DNA of 64,000 nucleotides from SLDF01 sp964537925 (GCA_964537925.1 CAZICV010000005.1:248001-312000); one strand, 5' to 3'. Counted from the stretch's first letter, positions 28,362 to 38,115 are shown. The notes: generated by a model from the letters alone, not told the origin. Numbers and translations are program-made.

Positions 28362-31300
28362 CTAGAAAGTGGCCCGGATCTGCATTCTTGAGAGGTGCAC
28401 GATGGCATTTTCGCCCGTCTTCCTGCCTTCGTAGCTCACCTGTAGCTGTACGTTGTTGAAGAGCTTGCGCTCAAGCTGCAGGTTCCACAGCAGGTTGTTG
28501 CCGTTTTTCAATCCTTCCAGCATGGCAAACTCCACGGGAGAGTTGGGTGCGCCGGTAAACCGTATGCGCGAGTATGTCAGCTGCACCCTGAGGATATACC
28601 CGTTGCTGCGGTTGAGGGCTCCCTCCAGTACGCTCTCGAGTACCCGGGCCGTCTCCATCAGCTCGCCGGTCGTGTTGGCCTGGTCGGTATACCGCAGCCT
28701 GAGCGTGCTGCGAAATACGGATGTGGGCTGCCAGATGGCCTCTTCCTGCAGGGACCGGATGCGGATATCGTAGTTGCGCACGACGAAGGCTTCGGACAGG
28801 TTTTGCTTGCGCCCTGCGCCGGCTGTGGTCAGCAGGCTGATCCTGGATCCGGCGTTCCAGCGTACCAGTATATGATTGTCCCTGGTACGCCTGCTTTCCG
28901 ATCCCGTGGTGAGGAGATTGCGGCTGCGCAGATCGGATGTGTTCCACTGGACTTCGTACCTGGGATCCGCCCTGTTGAAGAAGACGCCGTTGCGCAGGAC
29001 GGATGCGATCGTGATGATCGATGGATCGTCGAAGTCCAGGATGAAGGGGTTCCAGGCCGGGAGGTCGGCACCGGCCAGGGCTTTTCGCGTCAGGTTCACA
29101 TTGGTCTGCAGTGAGAGTTTGCCGAGCCATTTTTTCCAGCCTTGTTCGTTGAACCATACGGCGCGCGGGTCGATCGCCAGTTGCTGGTTCAGCAGTACAT
29201 TGTGCGTAGCCACAAACTCGCTGGTGACCGTAGCTACCTTGACGAAATTGGCCTGGTCGGCAAAGGGGGCGATCTCAAACTCGTCCAGTTGCCGGATACC
29301 GTCCCCGTTGAGGTCGTTCCATATGTACTGGCCTTCGCCGGGCCGCACCTCTACGTAGCCAAACTCCAGGCGGGGCTCCTGGCCCGATCCCAGCTCGTAG
29401 GCCGTGTTGCCCCTGACCACGTTTTTCAGTGCGGCGAACTGGTAGTTGATCCGCCCCAGGAAAGTCCTCCGGGGCTGGAAGAGTACACTGCCTGCATCGC
29501 TGACCCGGAGATCGCGGCCGGTGAATGTCCACTGCAGCATCGATTGCCTGCTCTGTCGCCAGCTACCTTCGGCGCGTATCTCCCGGGCCTGGCTCCCTGC
29601 GACAAAATCCGTACCCGCCGGGAGCAGATCCTCCCTGAGCTGATAGCTCAGCGCCAGGCGCACTGTCTTGTCTTCGGGGCTTTGCAGGCTGATGCGGCCG
29701 ATATTCCAGTAGAAGCTGGCAGGCAGCAGATCATCTGTAGCTGCCGCCCGGCGCGCATTGCGCTCCCGCTCGCCATACAGGCCGATCCGCCAGGCGCGGT
29801 CTCTGCCGATGGCCTGGTCGAGCTGGATGCGGGGGCGTGAGAATGCCGACAGTTCCAAGGGCGAGCGCGTCGTGAGTTCACTGCCGAACAGCCTGGCGGA
29901 GAATCCTCCCCGTAACCAGGACAGGTCGTACTCATGCCTGCTCCCGCTGTAGTAGCCGGTCTGCCCGAAGCCCGCAAACCCATACCGCACTGCAGCCCTG
30001 TCGCGGTAGCGCATGGTCAGCGCGCTGCGCAGCCAGTGCTCTGTAGCCCTGGTGGCGGGATCGGTATTCCAGTCACGCTGGAACTCTGCAGGCCGGTAGG
30101 GGTTGACCGGTTGGAAACGGGCGTCGCGCAGCTCGTAATTGAGCTCCGGCGACAAGGTCCAGCGGCCTTCCGGGCCCAGGGCTATCTTGTCCGTGTATTC
30201 CAGCCGGGCTGCCGTACCGGTGTTGTCTCCGTCGTCCAGCGACGAGAACCGGTTGAGGTCCAGTACGGACAGGGCCAGCTCCGCGCGGATGGCGCCTTCC
30301 TGGCTGAGCCGGTAGCTGCCACCCAGGGAGAGCATCTGCTGCCGCTTGGGTGTGACGATGCGTACAGTAGGCTCGTAGCGGCCGGTGGGCCTCCCCGTAG
30401 CAGGGTCGGGAGCGGACCAGGCATAGACCCGGCCGTTGGCCAGGTTGGAGGCGATCACGTAGTGGCCGTTGCCTTCGCCCAGGTCCGTGAATCCTGCGGT
30501 ATAGCGCTCCGCGCTGTCATCCGTGCTGAAGAACAGTATGCCGGTATAGTGCCTGCCGTCGGGCAGCAGGGTATCGCGCCGCTCATAGAGGACTGCGGAG
30601 CTGCTGCCCTCCTCCGGGTCATAGGGCCGGATACCGCTGATATTGGCCTCGTCCACCCGGTCGCCGATCTGTGTGAGCAGCAGCTTGTCCTCGTCCGACA
30701 GCTGCTGTATGCCGGTAGCGTTCTTGCCGTCCTGCTCACTGAAGAGCTCCAGCTGCAGTCCCCATCTGCCCCGGGTATACTGCGAGGAGGCCGTGTACAT
30801 GGAGCGGAGATAGTTCTGGTCCGTGTACTCAAACTCTACGATGATGCGGACCTCCTTGGTGATGAGCCGCCGCGCGGTAAACTGTACCTCGCCCCGGTTG
30901 TAGTCTATCACATAGTCCAGCTCCAGCCCCCGCCGCAGCAGCTGGCCGTCGAGATAGACGCGCTCCGTATTGGCCAGCACGATGATGAAGGTCTCCCCGT
31001 CGTTGCCGGTGAGCTTGTAGGGGCCCTGGTTGCCTTCTATCGGCGGTATGATCTGCCGCCTGAACTTGCCCTTGGATATGGCCAGGCTGGCCTGGTTGCG
31101 CAGCAGACCCTCACCGGAGGTCCTGACCTCGTTTTGCAGCATCACGCCCTGTGAGCGCTTGAAGTACTGTATGAAGTAGCCCGACGGGCGGCCTATCTCG
31201 AAGTCGCCGGCCCGCAGGCTGTTCCCTCCTTTGGAGATCTGTATGTAGATCCGGTCAAACTCCTGGAGCTGCTGTGTATTGCCCTCGGGCTGTATGGGGA

Positions 31301-31907
31301 TCGCATTGTCCGATATGGCGGCCAGTATCTCCAGGTCATTGCCCAGCTTGCCGGCCAGCTGGAGGTTGAGACTGGAGTTGAGCACCAGGTCCTGCCGGTT
31401 GCCGAAGGAGAACCCGCGGGAGAAGCTGCCGCTGTAGTCCATACCGCGAAAGTCCATCAGGGGATCGCCGGGTGTGGCCGTATTGTAGGAGAAGCCGATA
31501 TAGTCCAGCGATACCTCCCGGCGGATGATCGTGGTGTCGAGCCTGCGGTAGGGCCGGTGCAGGCTCACGGGCAGCCTGCGGTAGGAGACGGTCACGGCGG
31601 CATCGGGCCCGTAGCGCGCTGCGAAGGCCGAGAGGAAGACCAGCCGGTTGCCCTGTACCTGCACCAGAGCTGTGTCGGGGTCTGTATCCGGCTCGCCCGC
31701 TATGCGCAGGCCCAGTACAATGGCGGTCATGGAGTCGATCTCCTGCGGCTCTGCGGTGTAGACGAATGTCTTCTCGTGCAGGTTGCGCCAGGCAGTCCGG
31801 TCCTGCGCCCGGAGGCCGGAGGCCTGGGCCATGCAGAGCAGGATAGCCAGTGCAGCCAGGTGTCTCCGGCACCTCCGCGAGAGGTCGATATGGCGGTATG
31901 GGTTCAA
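28362..31907 (-). CDS. Predicted outer-membrane beta-barrel protein (TTG start)
   Basis: 1181 aa if started at the TTG at 31907, which gives a textbook signal peptide (NPYRHIDLSRRCRRHLAALA, then AILLCMAQASGLRAQ). The only upstream in-frame ATG (32099) would add 64 unlikely residues and overlap the divergent gene's leader. The body is strand-rich with alternating aromatic and polar residues and ends in the aromatic-type MQIRATF. Internal hallmarks are IYIQISKGGNSLRAGDFEIGRPSGYF and the Ca-loop-like DLNGDGIRQLDEFE. This matches a large uncharacterised Bacteroidota envelope family that resembles the barrel part of SprA-type proteins; it lacks a TonB plug. Function unknown. Confidence 0.75.
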   Translation of the reverse strand: MNPYRHIDLSRRCRRHLAALAILLCMAQASGLRAQDRTAWRNLHEKTFVYTAEPQEIDSMTAIVLGLRIAGEPDTDPDTALVQVQGNRLVFLSAFAARYGPDAAVTVSYRRLPVSLHRPYRRLDTTIIRREVSLDYIGFSYNTATPGDPLMDFRGMDYSGSFSRGFSFGNRQDLVLNSSLNLQLAGKLGNDLEILAAISDNAIPIQPEGNTQQLQEFDRIYIQISKGGNSLRAGDFEIGRPSGYFIQYFKRSQGVMLQNEVRTSGEGLLRNQASLAISKGKFRRQIIPPIEGNQGPYKLTGNDGETFIIVLANTERVYLDGQLLRRGLELDYVIDYNRGEVQFTARRLITKEVRIIVEFEYTDQNYLRSMYTASSQYTRGRWGLQLELFSEQDGKNATGIQQLSDEDKLLLTQIGDRVDEANISGIRPYDPEEGSSSAVLYERRDTLLPDGRHYTGILFFSTDDSAERYTAGFTDLGEGNGHYVIASNLANGRVYAWSAPDPATGRPTGRYEPTVRIVTPKRQQMLSLGGSYRLSQEGAIRAELALSVLDLNRFSSLDDGDNTGTAARLEYTDKIALGPEGRWTLSPELNYELRDARFQPVNPYRPAEFQRDWNTDPATRATEHWLRSALTMRYRDRAAVRYGFAGFGQTGYYSGSRHEYDLSWLRGGFSARLFGSELTTRSPLELSAFSRPRIQLDQAIGRDRAWRIGLYGERERNARRAAATDDLLPASFYWNIGRISLQSPEDKTVRLALSYQLREDLLPAGTDFVAGSQAREIRAEGSWRQSRQSMLQWTFTGRDLRVSDAGSVLFQPRRTFLGRINYQFAALKNVVRGNTAYELGSGQEPRLEFGYVEVRPGEGQYIWNDLNGDGIRQLDEFEIAPFADQANFVKVATVTSEFVATHNVLLNQQLAIDPRAVWFNEQGWKKWLGKLSLQTNVNLTRKALAGADLPAWNPFILDFDDPSIITIASVLRNGVFFNRADPRYEVQWNTSDLRSRNLLTTGSESRRTRDNHILVRWNAGSRISLLTTAGAGRKQNLSEAFVVRNYDIRIRSLQEEAIWQPTSVFRSTLRLRYTDQANTTGELMETARVLESVLEGALNRSNGYILRVQLTYSRIRFTGAPNSPVEFAMLEGLKNGNNLLWNLQLERKLFNNVQLQVSYEGRKTGENAIVHLSRMQIRATF

Positions 31908-32148
31908 GGCCTGCAGGTCGTATACGGGTATGTTCCCGCTGGGAAATATACGATGCAGTCGGCGGAATGTTGTGCAGGCGGTTTTTGAGTCCGTGGAACT
32001 TCCGTATAGCAGGACCTTGGTGTTTTCGGAATTGTTCGTATTTTGAATGTTTAAAGTGATTTGCCTGTACCTGGCAGCTTGCTTTGTCCCGCGCACCATC
32101 CGGCAGGTTAACTGCCTATCCAGGGTTTTGATAAAAAAGAACAGGTCT

Positions 32149-35100
32149 ATGAGAACTGTATTACTACTATTGCTGCTACTGCCCCTACTGCCCCTTTACC
32201 TGACCGCACAGGATACGGATCCCCATGGGTTGTGCGACGGCTATACGCCGCCGACCAACGATGTGACCAGCATAATACCCAATCCCAGCTTCGAGGAGTA
32301 TGCGTATTGTCCGTACACGACGGACCAGGTAGACGCTGCTGTGCCCTGGATATCGAGGGGCGGCTCTCCGGATTATATGAACACCTGTGGCTTCACTGTA
32401 GTACCTCCACCCTATCCGGACGGAGAGGGTATCATGCACTTTGGAAGCGTCCTTGACTTACATGAGTATATAGGCGTATGCCTGAACTCGCCGCTGGTAG
32501 CCGGCACGCACTACCGCCTGAGTTTCTATGTCTTCAACAGAATAATAAGTTGCCCAGCCGGTGCACTGGGGGTCTTTGGTCACGGTAACTGCACCGATCC
32601 ACCGCTGATAGGGATGACCCAGTGCGCAGTGAATGCCGGTTATTCACTGATCGGATCTGTGGTCCATGAGCCGCTTGATGAGTGGTCGCTCCTGTCCATC
32701 GACCTAATCCCCACAGAGGATATCGAGTTCCTTCTGTTGGGAGGTATGTGCGGTCATTGCAGATCTGTCACCTGGTGCTTAGACGGCCTCAGGCTGGAGG
32801 AGGTGGAGCTGGACCTGGACCTGGATGTCTTCGAAGAGGGTCATCCGTGTTCGGAGGATGTACGGCTGACAGGTGATGCCAGTGTCCCCGGCGGGGAGTG
32901 GCAGTGGTACCTGGAGGGCCTGGAGCTGCCGGGTGAGACAGGCAGTGTGCTCGATGTATCGGGAGGCGGCTACGGATCGGGCGTGTACTGGGTACGCTAT
33001 ACCTGGAACGGCTACTGTGTGGTGGCACAGATAGCAGTATCGATGGAAGAAGAAGAGGCGGAAGTGTCGTGTCCCGAAGGAGATGTGCTGTGCCCGGCGA
33101 GCGATCCTGTATCGCTGGGAGGAGGAGATCCCGGCGGGGGTACATTTTCAGGCCCGGGGGTGGAAGGAGGCTATTTTGATCCTTCCGTCGCCGGTCTCGG
33201 GATGCATGAGATCACGTATACGGCGCATGATGCGAACGGGTGTACGGGTACCTGTGTCTTTGAGATGGAAGTGCGGGAGCCTGAACCGCCGGTCTGTCCT
33301 GCCGACCTGTCGGTCTGTGTCACGGATGAGGACGTTGCACTGCAGGACGGGAGTCCGGTCGGCGGAGTTTTCAGTGGTCCGGGAGTTTCGAATAGCGTGT
33401 TTTCACCCGGATCTGCGGATGCGGGCAGTCATGAGATCAGCTACAGTGCGGCTGATCAGTATGGTTGCCTGGGTACCTGTACCTTTATGATAGAGGTACA
33501 GGATACACTGCTGCTGATCTGCCCGGATAATATGAATGTATGCGGACTGGAGGGGATATTTCCATTGACCGGGTCCACTCCTGCGGGCGGTGTATATAGT
33601 GGTCCGGGAGTAGTGGGCGGGCTTTCGTTCTATCCTGCGCTGGCCGGTTACGGTGATCATGAGATCATATACAGCTATGAGCATGGGTTATGTGTGCAGA
33701 GCTGCGTTTTTACGATTCACGTGCGTGAGTTGCCTGAGGTAGACTGTCCTGCGGACCGTACGGTCTGCGTGGAGGATGGGGACTTTACATTGCCTGCGGC
33801 GAGCCTGTCGGGTGGATCGTACAGCGGTCCGGGCGTGTCGGGTGATGTGTTCTCACCGTCTTCGGCAGGAGTGGGCGTGCATGTGACCTGGTATGTGGTG
33901 TTCGACCAGCACCTGTGTGAAGCGGCCTGCAGCTTCACGATCACGGTGAGTGAGGAGGTGGCGCCGGTCTGTCCTGCTGACCTGTCTGTCTGCCTGCACG
34001 GTGGTGAGGTGACGCTATCCGGCGGTAGTCCATCGGGAGGGGAGTACAGTGGCCCCGGCGTGAGCGGAGGAGTATTCGATCCTGTGGCTACGGGAGCGGG
34101 CGTGTTCGTAGTCAGGTACTCTACGGAGAGTCAGTCCTGCGGCGGAGTGTGCAGCTTCGAGATCGTGGTATCGGATGAGCTGGCGGCTGCCTGCGGTGAG
34201 CTGGGTCCTGTCTGTGTGGATGGTGGCACAGTAGCCTTGCCTGGGAGCACACCATCTGGTGGTGCCTACAGTGGTCCGGGTGTATCTGGTGGCAGCTTCG
34301 ACCCTGCAGCGGCAGGCGTGGGTGTACACACACTGACCTATGAGGCTGCGGATGCGGCAGGTTGCCGGTATCGGTGTAGCCTGGAGGTAGAGGTACTGGC
34401 CTCACCTGTGGTGGATGCGCCTGCGGATGCTACGGTGTGTATAGGATCGGGCGAGCTATCCCTGTCGGGGGGTAGTCCGTCGGGTGGAGTCTATAGCGGC
34501 CCGGGTGTGAGTGGTGATCGGTTTGATCCTGCTGTGGCGGGTATCGGGGTACATGCGCTGTCTTACAGCTACAGCGATGCGGCGGGCTGCCGGGCCTCGG
34601 ACAGGTTCCTGCTGACGGTCGTGGCGGTCCCATCGGCGGGTGCTGATATAGACTTGCGCTGCCACGAGGTGGACACAGCTTACCTGTCTGCACAGGGCGT
34701 GGGCCAGTGGACTTTCTCAGGCGAGAATGCGGGCACAGCAGAGATCAGTGATGCCACTGCAGCGGCGGCGAAGGTCTATGGGTTCAGCGGCCCAGGCAGC
34801 TATGTGCTGGTCTGGGAGTCGCTGGGCTGCCGGGACTCGGTGACGATCGCAGTGGGCGATGACTGTGACTGTATCCTGCTGGGCAACTATATAGAGACGG
34901 TGGAGCAGCTCTTCTGTGCATCCGCGAGTGGACATATACTGACAGGCTGGGACGCGACCCCATCGGGCGGTGTGTACCGGTGGGAGTGGAGCGATGACGG
35001 TATGACCTGGCTACCCGCTCCGGGCGACGGTACGGGCCGGGACTATGAGACAGGGGACCTGGGCCCTGGTGTGTACTATTTCCGCAGGGTGTATGAGCTG

Positions 35101-36945
35101 CCGGATGAGGAGGACTGCTACAGCGAGAGCAATGTGCTGAGGCTGGAGGTAGTGGCCCCGCTGACTGCGGGCGAGCAGGGAGATCCTCCTGCGGTATGCG
35201 TCTCTTCGCCGCAGGACTTCGATCTGTGGAGTCTACTGAGTGGAGCTGACGGAGGCGGCCGCTGGGAGGAGATATCCGTAGTGCCTTCTACGGGTGGCGC
35301 ATTTGATGCCCAGGTCGGCGGCTTCGATACGGAGGGTCAGTTGCCGGGTATCTACCTGTTCCGCTATATCGTGGGCTCGCCTGCGCCCTGCGGGCCTGAT
35401 ACGGCCCATATAGAAATACGGATCAATGAAGACCCGTCGGCATCGATCGCGGTAGATCCGGGCGAGGTACTGGACTGCCGGATCATGGGCGTGACCTTGA
35501 GCGCGCAGGGGCAGGACCACATCGTATACAGCTGGCTGCTGGAGGGTCAGCCTGCAGGATCGGGTACGGAGCTTTTTGTATCTACCGGCGGCCTGTACAC
35601 GCTGATGGTACGGGATACGCTCACGGGCTGTGCGTCGATGTCGGAGATCCGTATCCGCGATGAGAGTGGTTATCCCTTCGTATATATAGCAGACCCTGAG
35701 GCGCTGACCTGTGCGCGCACCTCGGTGGAGCTGGACGCGTCGGCCTCGCAGACGGGGGCGAATATAGTGCACCGCTGGCTGGACGAGTCGGGGACAGTGC
35801 TGCTGCCAGGTACATTGCACCTGACAGTGACGGCTCCCGGTATCTATATCCTGGAGTCGACGGATGTGGTGAATGGCTGTATGAACCAGGACACGGTAGA
35901 GGTACTGGAGGACCTGCGTACCCCGGTAGCGGATGCTGGCCCGGATCGCATACTGCACTGCGGAGCATCAGAGACGAGCCTATCGGGTATGGTATCGGGT
36001 GGCTCCGGGGCCTATGACCTGCGCTGGGAGAGTGCGGATGGAGCGATCGTATCAGGCGGCGGTACACTGACCCCCGGAGTGAGGGGATCGGGCTGGTACT
36101 ACCTGTATGCGACAGACCAGGTGAGCGGCTGCACAGGCGTAGACTCGGTGGAGGTGACGGAGTCGATGGAGTCGATCGGAGTGACACTGCTGGAGGTGCC
36201 GCCGGTCTGCGCGGAGGAGGCTACAGGCTATATCCGTATAGAGACGGACGGAGAGGCCCCGCTGGTATATGAGATCAACGGCACGGTGACTACGCCATCG
36301 TCCGCAGGGCGTATAGAAGGCCTTACACCGGGCAGCTACCGGATCCGTATCCGGGATGCACGTGGCTGCAGTGTGGACACGCTGGTGGAGCTGCGCAGGC
36401 TGGACCCGGTCATGATACAGTTGCCTACCCGGGTAGTGGTGGACGGCGGGGATACGGTACATGTAGTGGCTACGGTGGATCGTCCCGTACAGGCGCTGCG
36501 GTGGATACGGTGGGAGCCGGGCGAGGATATCTCCTGCGACACCTGCCTGGAGGTGCTGCTGTGGCCGCGGGAGACGAGGGAGTATGGCCTGTGGGTAGAG
36601 GACGAGTGGGGCTGCCGGGGTTACGGAATGGTGGAAGTACTGGTCCGTCGCAAGATCCGTGTGTACATCCCGGAGGCCTTCAGTCCGAATGGTGACGGGG
36701 TCAATGACGGCTTTACGCTGTACGGCCCGGATATCCGGCTGATACGTCGGCTGGAGGTATTCGACCGGTGGGGCGACGGGGTATTCTCGAAGGCTGACTT
36801 CCGTGCGAATGAGCCTGAGGAGGGCTGGCTGGGCCGGTTCCGTGATCGGGAGATGAATCCTGCGGTATTCGTATATGTGGCGGAGGTAGAGCTGCTGGAC
36901 GGTCACCTGGTGCGCTTTCACGGGGAGGTGCAGCTGGTGCGGTGA
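32149..36945 (+). CDS. Giant repeat-rich secreted protein with T9SS type B (CHU_C) sorting domain
   Basis: 1598 aa from the ATG at 32149 (signal peptide MRTVLLLLLLLPLLPLYLTA); the frame opens at 32047 but the upstream part is not signal-like. The N-terminal ~220 residues (IIPNPSFEEYAYCP to VTWCLDGLRL) are a carbohydrate-binding-like sandwich also seen fused to OmpA-type proteins. Seven repeats of about 75 aa follow at ~306-830, then more divergent Ig-like modules including VADAGPDRILHCGASETSLSG. The last ~95 residues contain IPEAFSPNGDGVNDGF and FDRWGD, the gliding-associated type B signal. It is probably a surface adhesin. Its GC-rich, repetitive coding sequence resembles that of the 38394 gene. 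Confidence 0.92.
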   Translation: MRTVLLLLLLLPLLPLYLTAQDTDPHGLCDGYTPPTNDVTSIIPNPSFEEYAYCPYTTDQVDAAVPWISRGGSPDYMNTCGFTVVPPPYPDGEGIMHFGSVLDLHEYIGVCLNSPLVAGTHYRLSFYVFNRIISCPAGALGVFGHGNCTDPPLIGMTQCAVNAGYSLIGSVVHEPLDEWSLLSIDLIPTEDIEFLLLGGMCGHCRSVTWCLDGLRLEEVELDLDLDVFEEGHPCSEDVRLTGDASVPGGEWQWYLEGLELPGETGSVLDVSGGGYGSGVYWVRYTWNGYCVVAQIAVSMEEEEAEVSCPEGDVLCPASDPVSLGGGDPGGGTFSGPGVEGGYFDPSVAGLGMHEITYTAHDANGCTGTCVFEMEVREPEPPVCPADLSVCVTDEDVALQDGSPVGGVFSGPGVSNSVFSPGSADAGSHEISYSAADQYGCLGTCTFMIEVQDTLLLICPDNMNVCGLEGIFPLTGSTPAGGVYSGPGVVGGLSFYPALAGYGDHEIIYSYEHGLCVQSCVFTIHVRELPEVDCPADRTVCVEDGDFTLPAASLSGGSYSGPGVSGDVFSPSSAGVGVHVTWYVVFDQHLCEAACSFTITVSEEVAPVCPADLSVCLHGGEVTLSGGSPSGGEYSGPGVSGGVFDPVATGAGVFVVRYSTESQSCGGVCSFEIVVSDELAAACGELGPVCVDGGTVALPGSTPSGGAYSGPGVSGGSFDPAAAGVGVHTLTYEAADAAGCRYRCSLEVEVLASPVVDAPADATVCIGSGELSLSGGSPSGGVYSGPGVSGDRFDPAVAGIGVHALSYSYSDAAGCRASDRFLLTVVAVPSAGADIDLRCHEVDTAYLSAQGVGQWTFSGENAGTAEISDATAAAAKVYGFSGPGSYVLVWESLGCRDSVTIAVGDDCDCILLGNYIETVEQLFCASASGHILTGWDATPSGGVYRWEWSDDGMTWLPAPGDGTGRDYETGDLGPGVYYFRRVYELPDEEDCYSESNVLRLEVVAPLTAGEQGDPPAVCVSSPQDFDLWSLLSGADGGGRWEEISVVPSTGGAFDAQVGGFDTEGQLPGIYLFRYIVGSPAPCGPDTAHIEIRINEDPSASIAVDPGEVLDCRIMGVTLSAQGQDHIVYSWLLEGQPAGSGTELFVSTGGLYTLMVRDTLTGCASMSEIRIRDESGYPFVYIADPEALTCARTSVELDASASQTGANIVHRWLDESGTVLLPGTLHLTVTAPGIYILESTDVVNGCMNQDTVEVLEDLRTPVADAGPDRILHCGASETSLSGMVSGGSGAYDLRWESADGAIVSGGGTLTPGVRGSGWYYLYATDQVSGCTGVDSVEVTESMESIGVTLLEVPPVCAEEATGYIRIETDGEAPLVYEINGTVTTPSSAGRIEGLTPGSYRIRIRDARGCSVDTLVELRRLDPVMIQLPTRVVVDGGDTVHVVATVDRPVQALRWIRWEPGEDISCDTCLEVLLWPRETREYGLWVEDEWGCRGYGMVEVLVRRKIRVYIPEAFSPNGDGVNDGFTLYGPDIRLIRRLEVFDRWGDGVFSKADFRANEPEEGWLGRFRDREMNPAVFVYVAEVELLDGHLVRFHGEVQLVR
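33064..34640 (+). repeat. Seven tandem ~75-aa Ig-like repeats within the adhesin gene
   Basis: Each unit has the plan VCPAD...VC..G...L.GGSPSGG, then YSGPGVSGG.FDP, an AG.G.H turn, and a closing GC...C.F.I.V. The cysteine positions are conserved except in the last copy. Divergence between copies is moderate at protein level, so they are old or repeatedly homogenised. Confidence 0.85.
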
Positions 36946-37000
36946 CCGGGGCGGGCTGCTTGCCGCCTCTGCAAGACAGCGGAAGGCTGTGTATACACCG

Positions 37001-37040
37001 GGAAATATGCGATGCGGCTGCAGCCGCATCGCATATTTCC
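37001..37040. repeat. Perfect 40-bp palindrome
   Basis: Two 20-bp arms with no spacer: GGAAATATGCGATGCGGCTG and its exact complement. As RNA it makes an ~18-bp hairpin with a tetraloop 56 bp after the adhesin stop, so it may be the adhesin's terminator; as DNA it could extrude a cruciform or be a recombination site. Confidence 0.8.
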
Positions 37041-37100
37041 GCGTGGGATATGCCGTGCGATACAGCGCGCTGCAGCGAAAAGAGCCGTAGCATACTCCTG

Positions 37101-37426
37101 CCATACACTGACCCGGGGGCTACCATACACTCCCCATACACTAACTCATGGTGTAAGGTGGTTGTTTTGCGGAAAAACGGCCTCTGCGAGGCAGATAAGC
37201 GCCCGGAACGGGCCTAAGCAAGCATAATCGTACCGGATATGTCCTGCGGTACGGGAAGGATGCGGAGGTAAGGATGCCGGTGCGGAGCCGCTGGCAGCAG
37301 CGGCAGAAAGGGTATATCTACCCGGGCTATAAGGCGGCCGGTGGGGATATAAGTGTAACGTTTCACCTTGACCCGGTGAGCTGGTCCATACACTGACCCC
37401 GGACTAACCCCGGGGATGCCATACAC
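37101..37426 (+). repeat. Cluster of CCATACAC repeats
   Basis: CCATACAC occurs at 37101, 37123, 37134, 37386 and 37419; the copies at 37101 and 37386 share the longer CCATACACTGACCC. Spacing is irregular. It could be a set of binding sites or relics of a larger repeated element. Confidence 0.6.
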
Positions 37427-37463
37427 CGGACTATAGGGGAGCTATGGGGAAAGGACGGGATCT

Positions 37464-37859
37464 CTAACTATCCCGCCGGGAGCGGATCAGCTCCTCGCGG
37501 AGGAAGGCCATATCCTCTCGCATACGGGCTATCTCCTCCCGCAGTTGGGTAATCATCTGGTCGTAGAGCTCTTTGTCTGCTCCGTAGAAGTTACAATTAA
37601 AGGACGGGCCGTTATTGGTTCCTATCTGGTCATTATTGTTCAACGTTTGTATTATTGGCTGTTCCTGGGAAGCAACAAGATCTTCCGGAGTCATTTCATA
37701 TACTCCTGCGATGGCCCGTATACGGTCCCAGTCGAGGCGGGTCTCACCGGACTCGATGCGCATGTAGGACCGTACGGCGAGATTGAGCCGCTCGGCGACC
37801 TCCTCCTGGGTCATCTGCCGCGACTCGCGTATGCGCTTGATGGTATCGTGAAGCATCAT
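37464..37859 (-). CDS. XRE/Cro-type transcriptional regulator with C-terminal coiled coil
   Basis: 131 aa. Residues 5-60 are an HTH_3 domain: MTQEEVAERLNLAVRSYMRIESGETRLDWDRI. A polar linker (about 66-92, with a NNNDQIGTNNGPSFN run) leads to an amphipathic helix (about 93-128, ELYDQMITQLREEIARMRED) likely to dimerise. There is no sensor domain. Start codons at 37859 and 37856 are equivalent. Two near-identical palindromes lie 69-105 bp upstream of its ATG, which suggests autoregulation and control of the divergent 38394 gene. By its architecture it belongs with the short XRE regulators common in mobile or accessory modules. Confidence 0.88.
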   Translation of the reverse strand: MMLHDTIKRIRESRQMTQEEVAERLNLAVRSYMRIESGETRLDWDRIRAIAGVYEMTPEDLVASQEQPIIQTLNNNDQIGTNNGPSFNCNFYGADKELYDQMITQLREEIARMREDMAFLREELIRSRRDS

Positions 37860-37927
37860 ATGTAAGCGATAATATACTGTGTGGTGTCAAAATCCGTCGG
37901 GTAAAGATAGCTATTGCGGCCCTGACC

Positions 37928-37964
37928 TGACAAAAAATGTCATGTGACCTGACAAATATTGTCA
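37928..37964. promoter_or_regulatory. Paired operator palindromes upstream of the XRE gene
   Basis: Two 15-bp palindromes, TGACAAAAAATGTCA (37928-37942) and TGACAAATATTGTCA (37950-37964), each extended by CC on the left and TG on the right. Centres are 22 bp apart, about two helical turns, as expected for cooperative binding of an XRE dimer pair. Confidence 0.7.
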
Positions 37965-38115
37965 TGTAAAAATATTTGTGTGTGTTATAATTTTACCCCT
38001 GTCAATTGACTTGTATTTGTATACAGGCCATTCATTTCTGCCTGTATGAGTTGCGTTGCGATATTTCAGTAGTATTTACCTGATCCTGCGAATATGGTTG
38101 AAGTGCCTTGCGGAG

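Larger units (their letters stand above)
36946..37463. other. Intergenic region with 40-bp palindrome and CCATACAC repeats
   Basis: 518 bp without a credible gene. It holds a perfect 40-bp palindrome (37001-37040) and five copies of CCATACAC between 37101 and 37426. Short frames here run through the palindrome on both strands and are not supported. It separates the convergent adhesin and XRE regulator genes. Confidence 0.6.

Noticed and set aside
33064..34640. CRISPR-like regular repetition
   Set aside because: The periodicity is ~225 bp and codes for protein Ig-like repeats; no short direct repeats with spacers.
36942..37217. 91-aa frame overlapping the 40-bp palindrome
   Set aside because: Overlaps the adhesin stop, reads through the palindrome, no homology seen.
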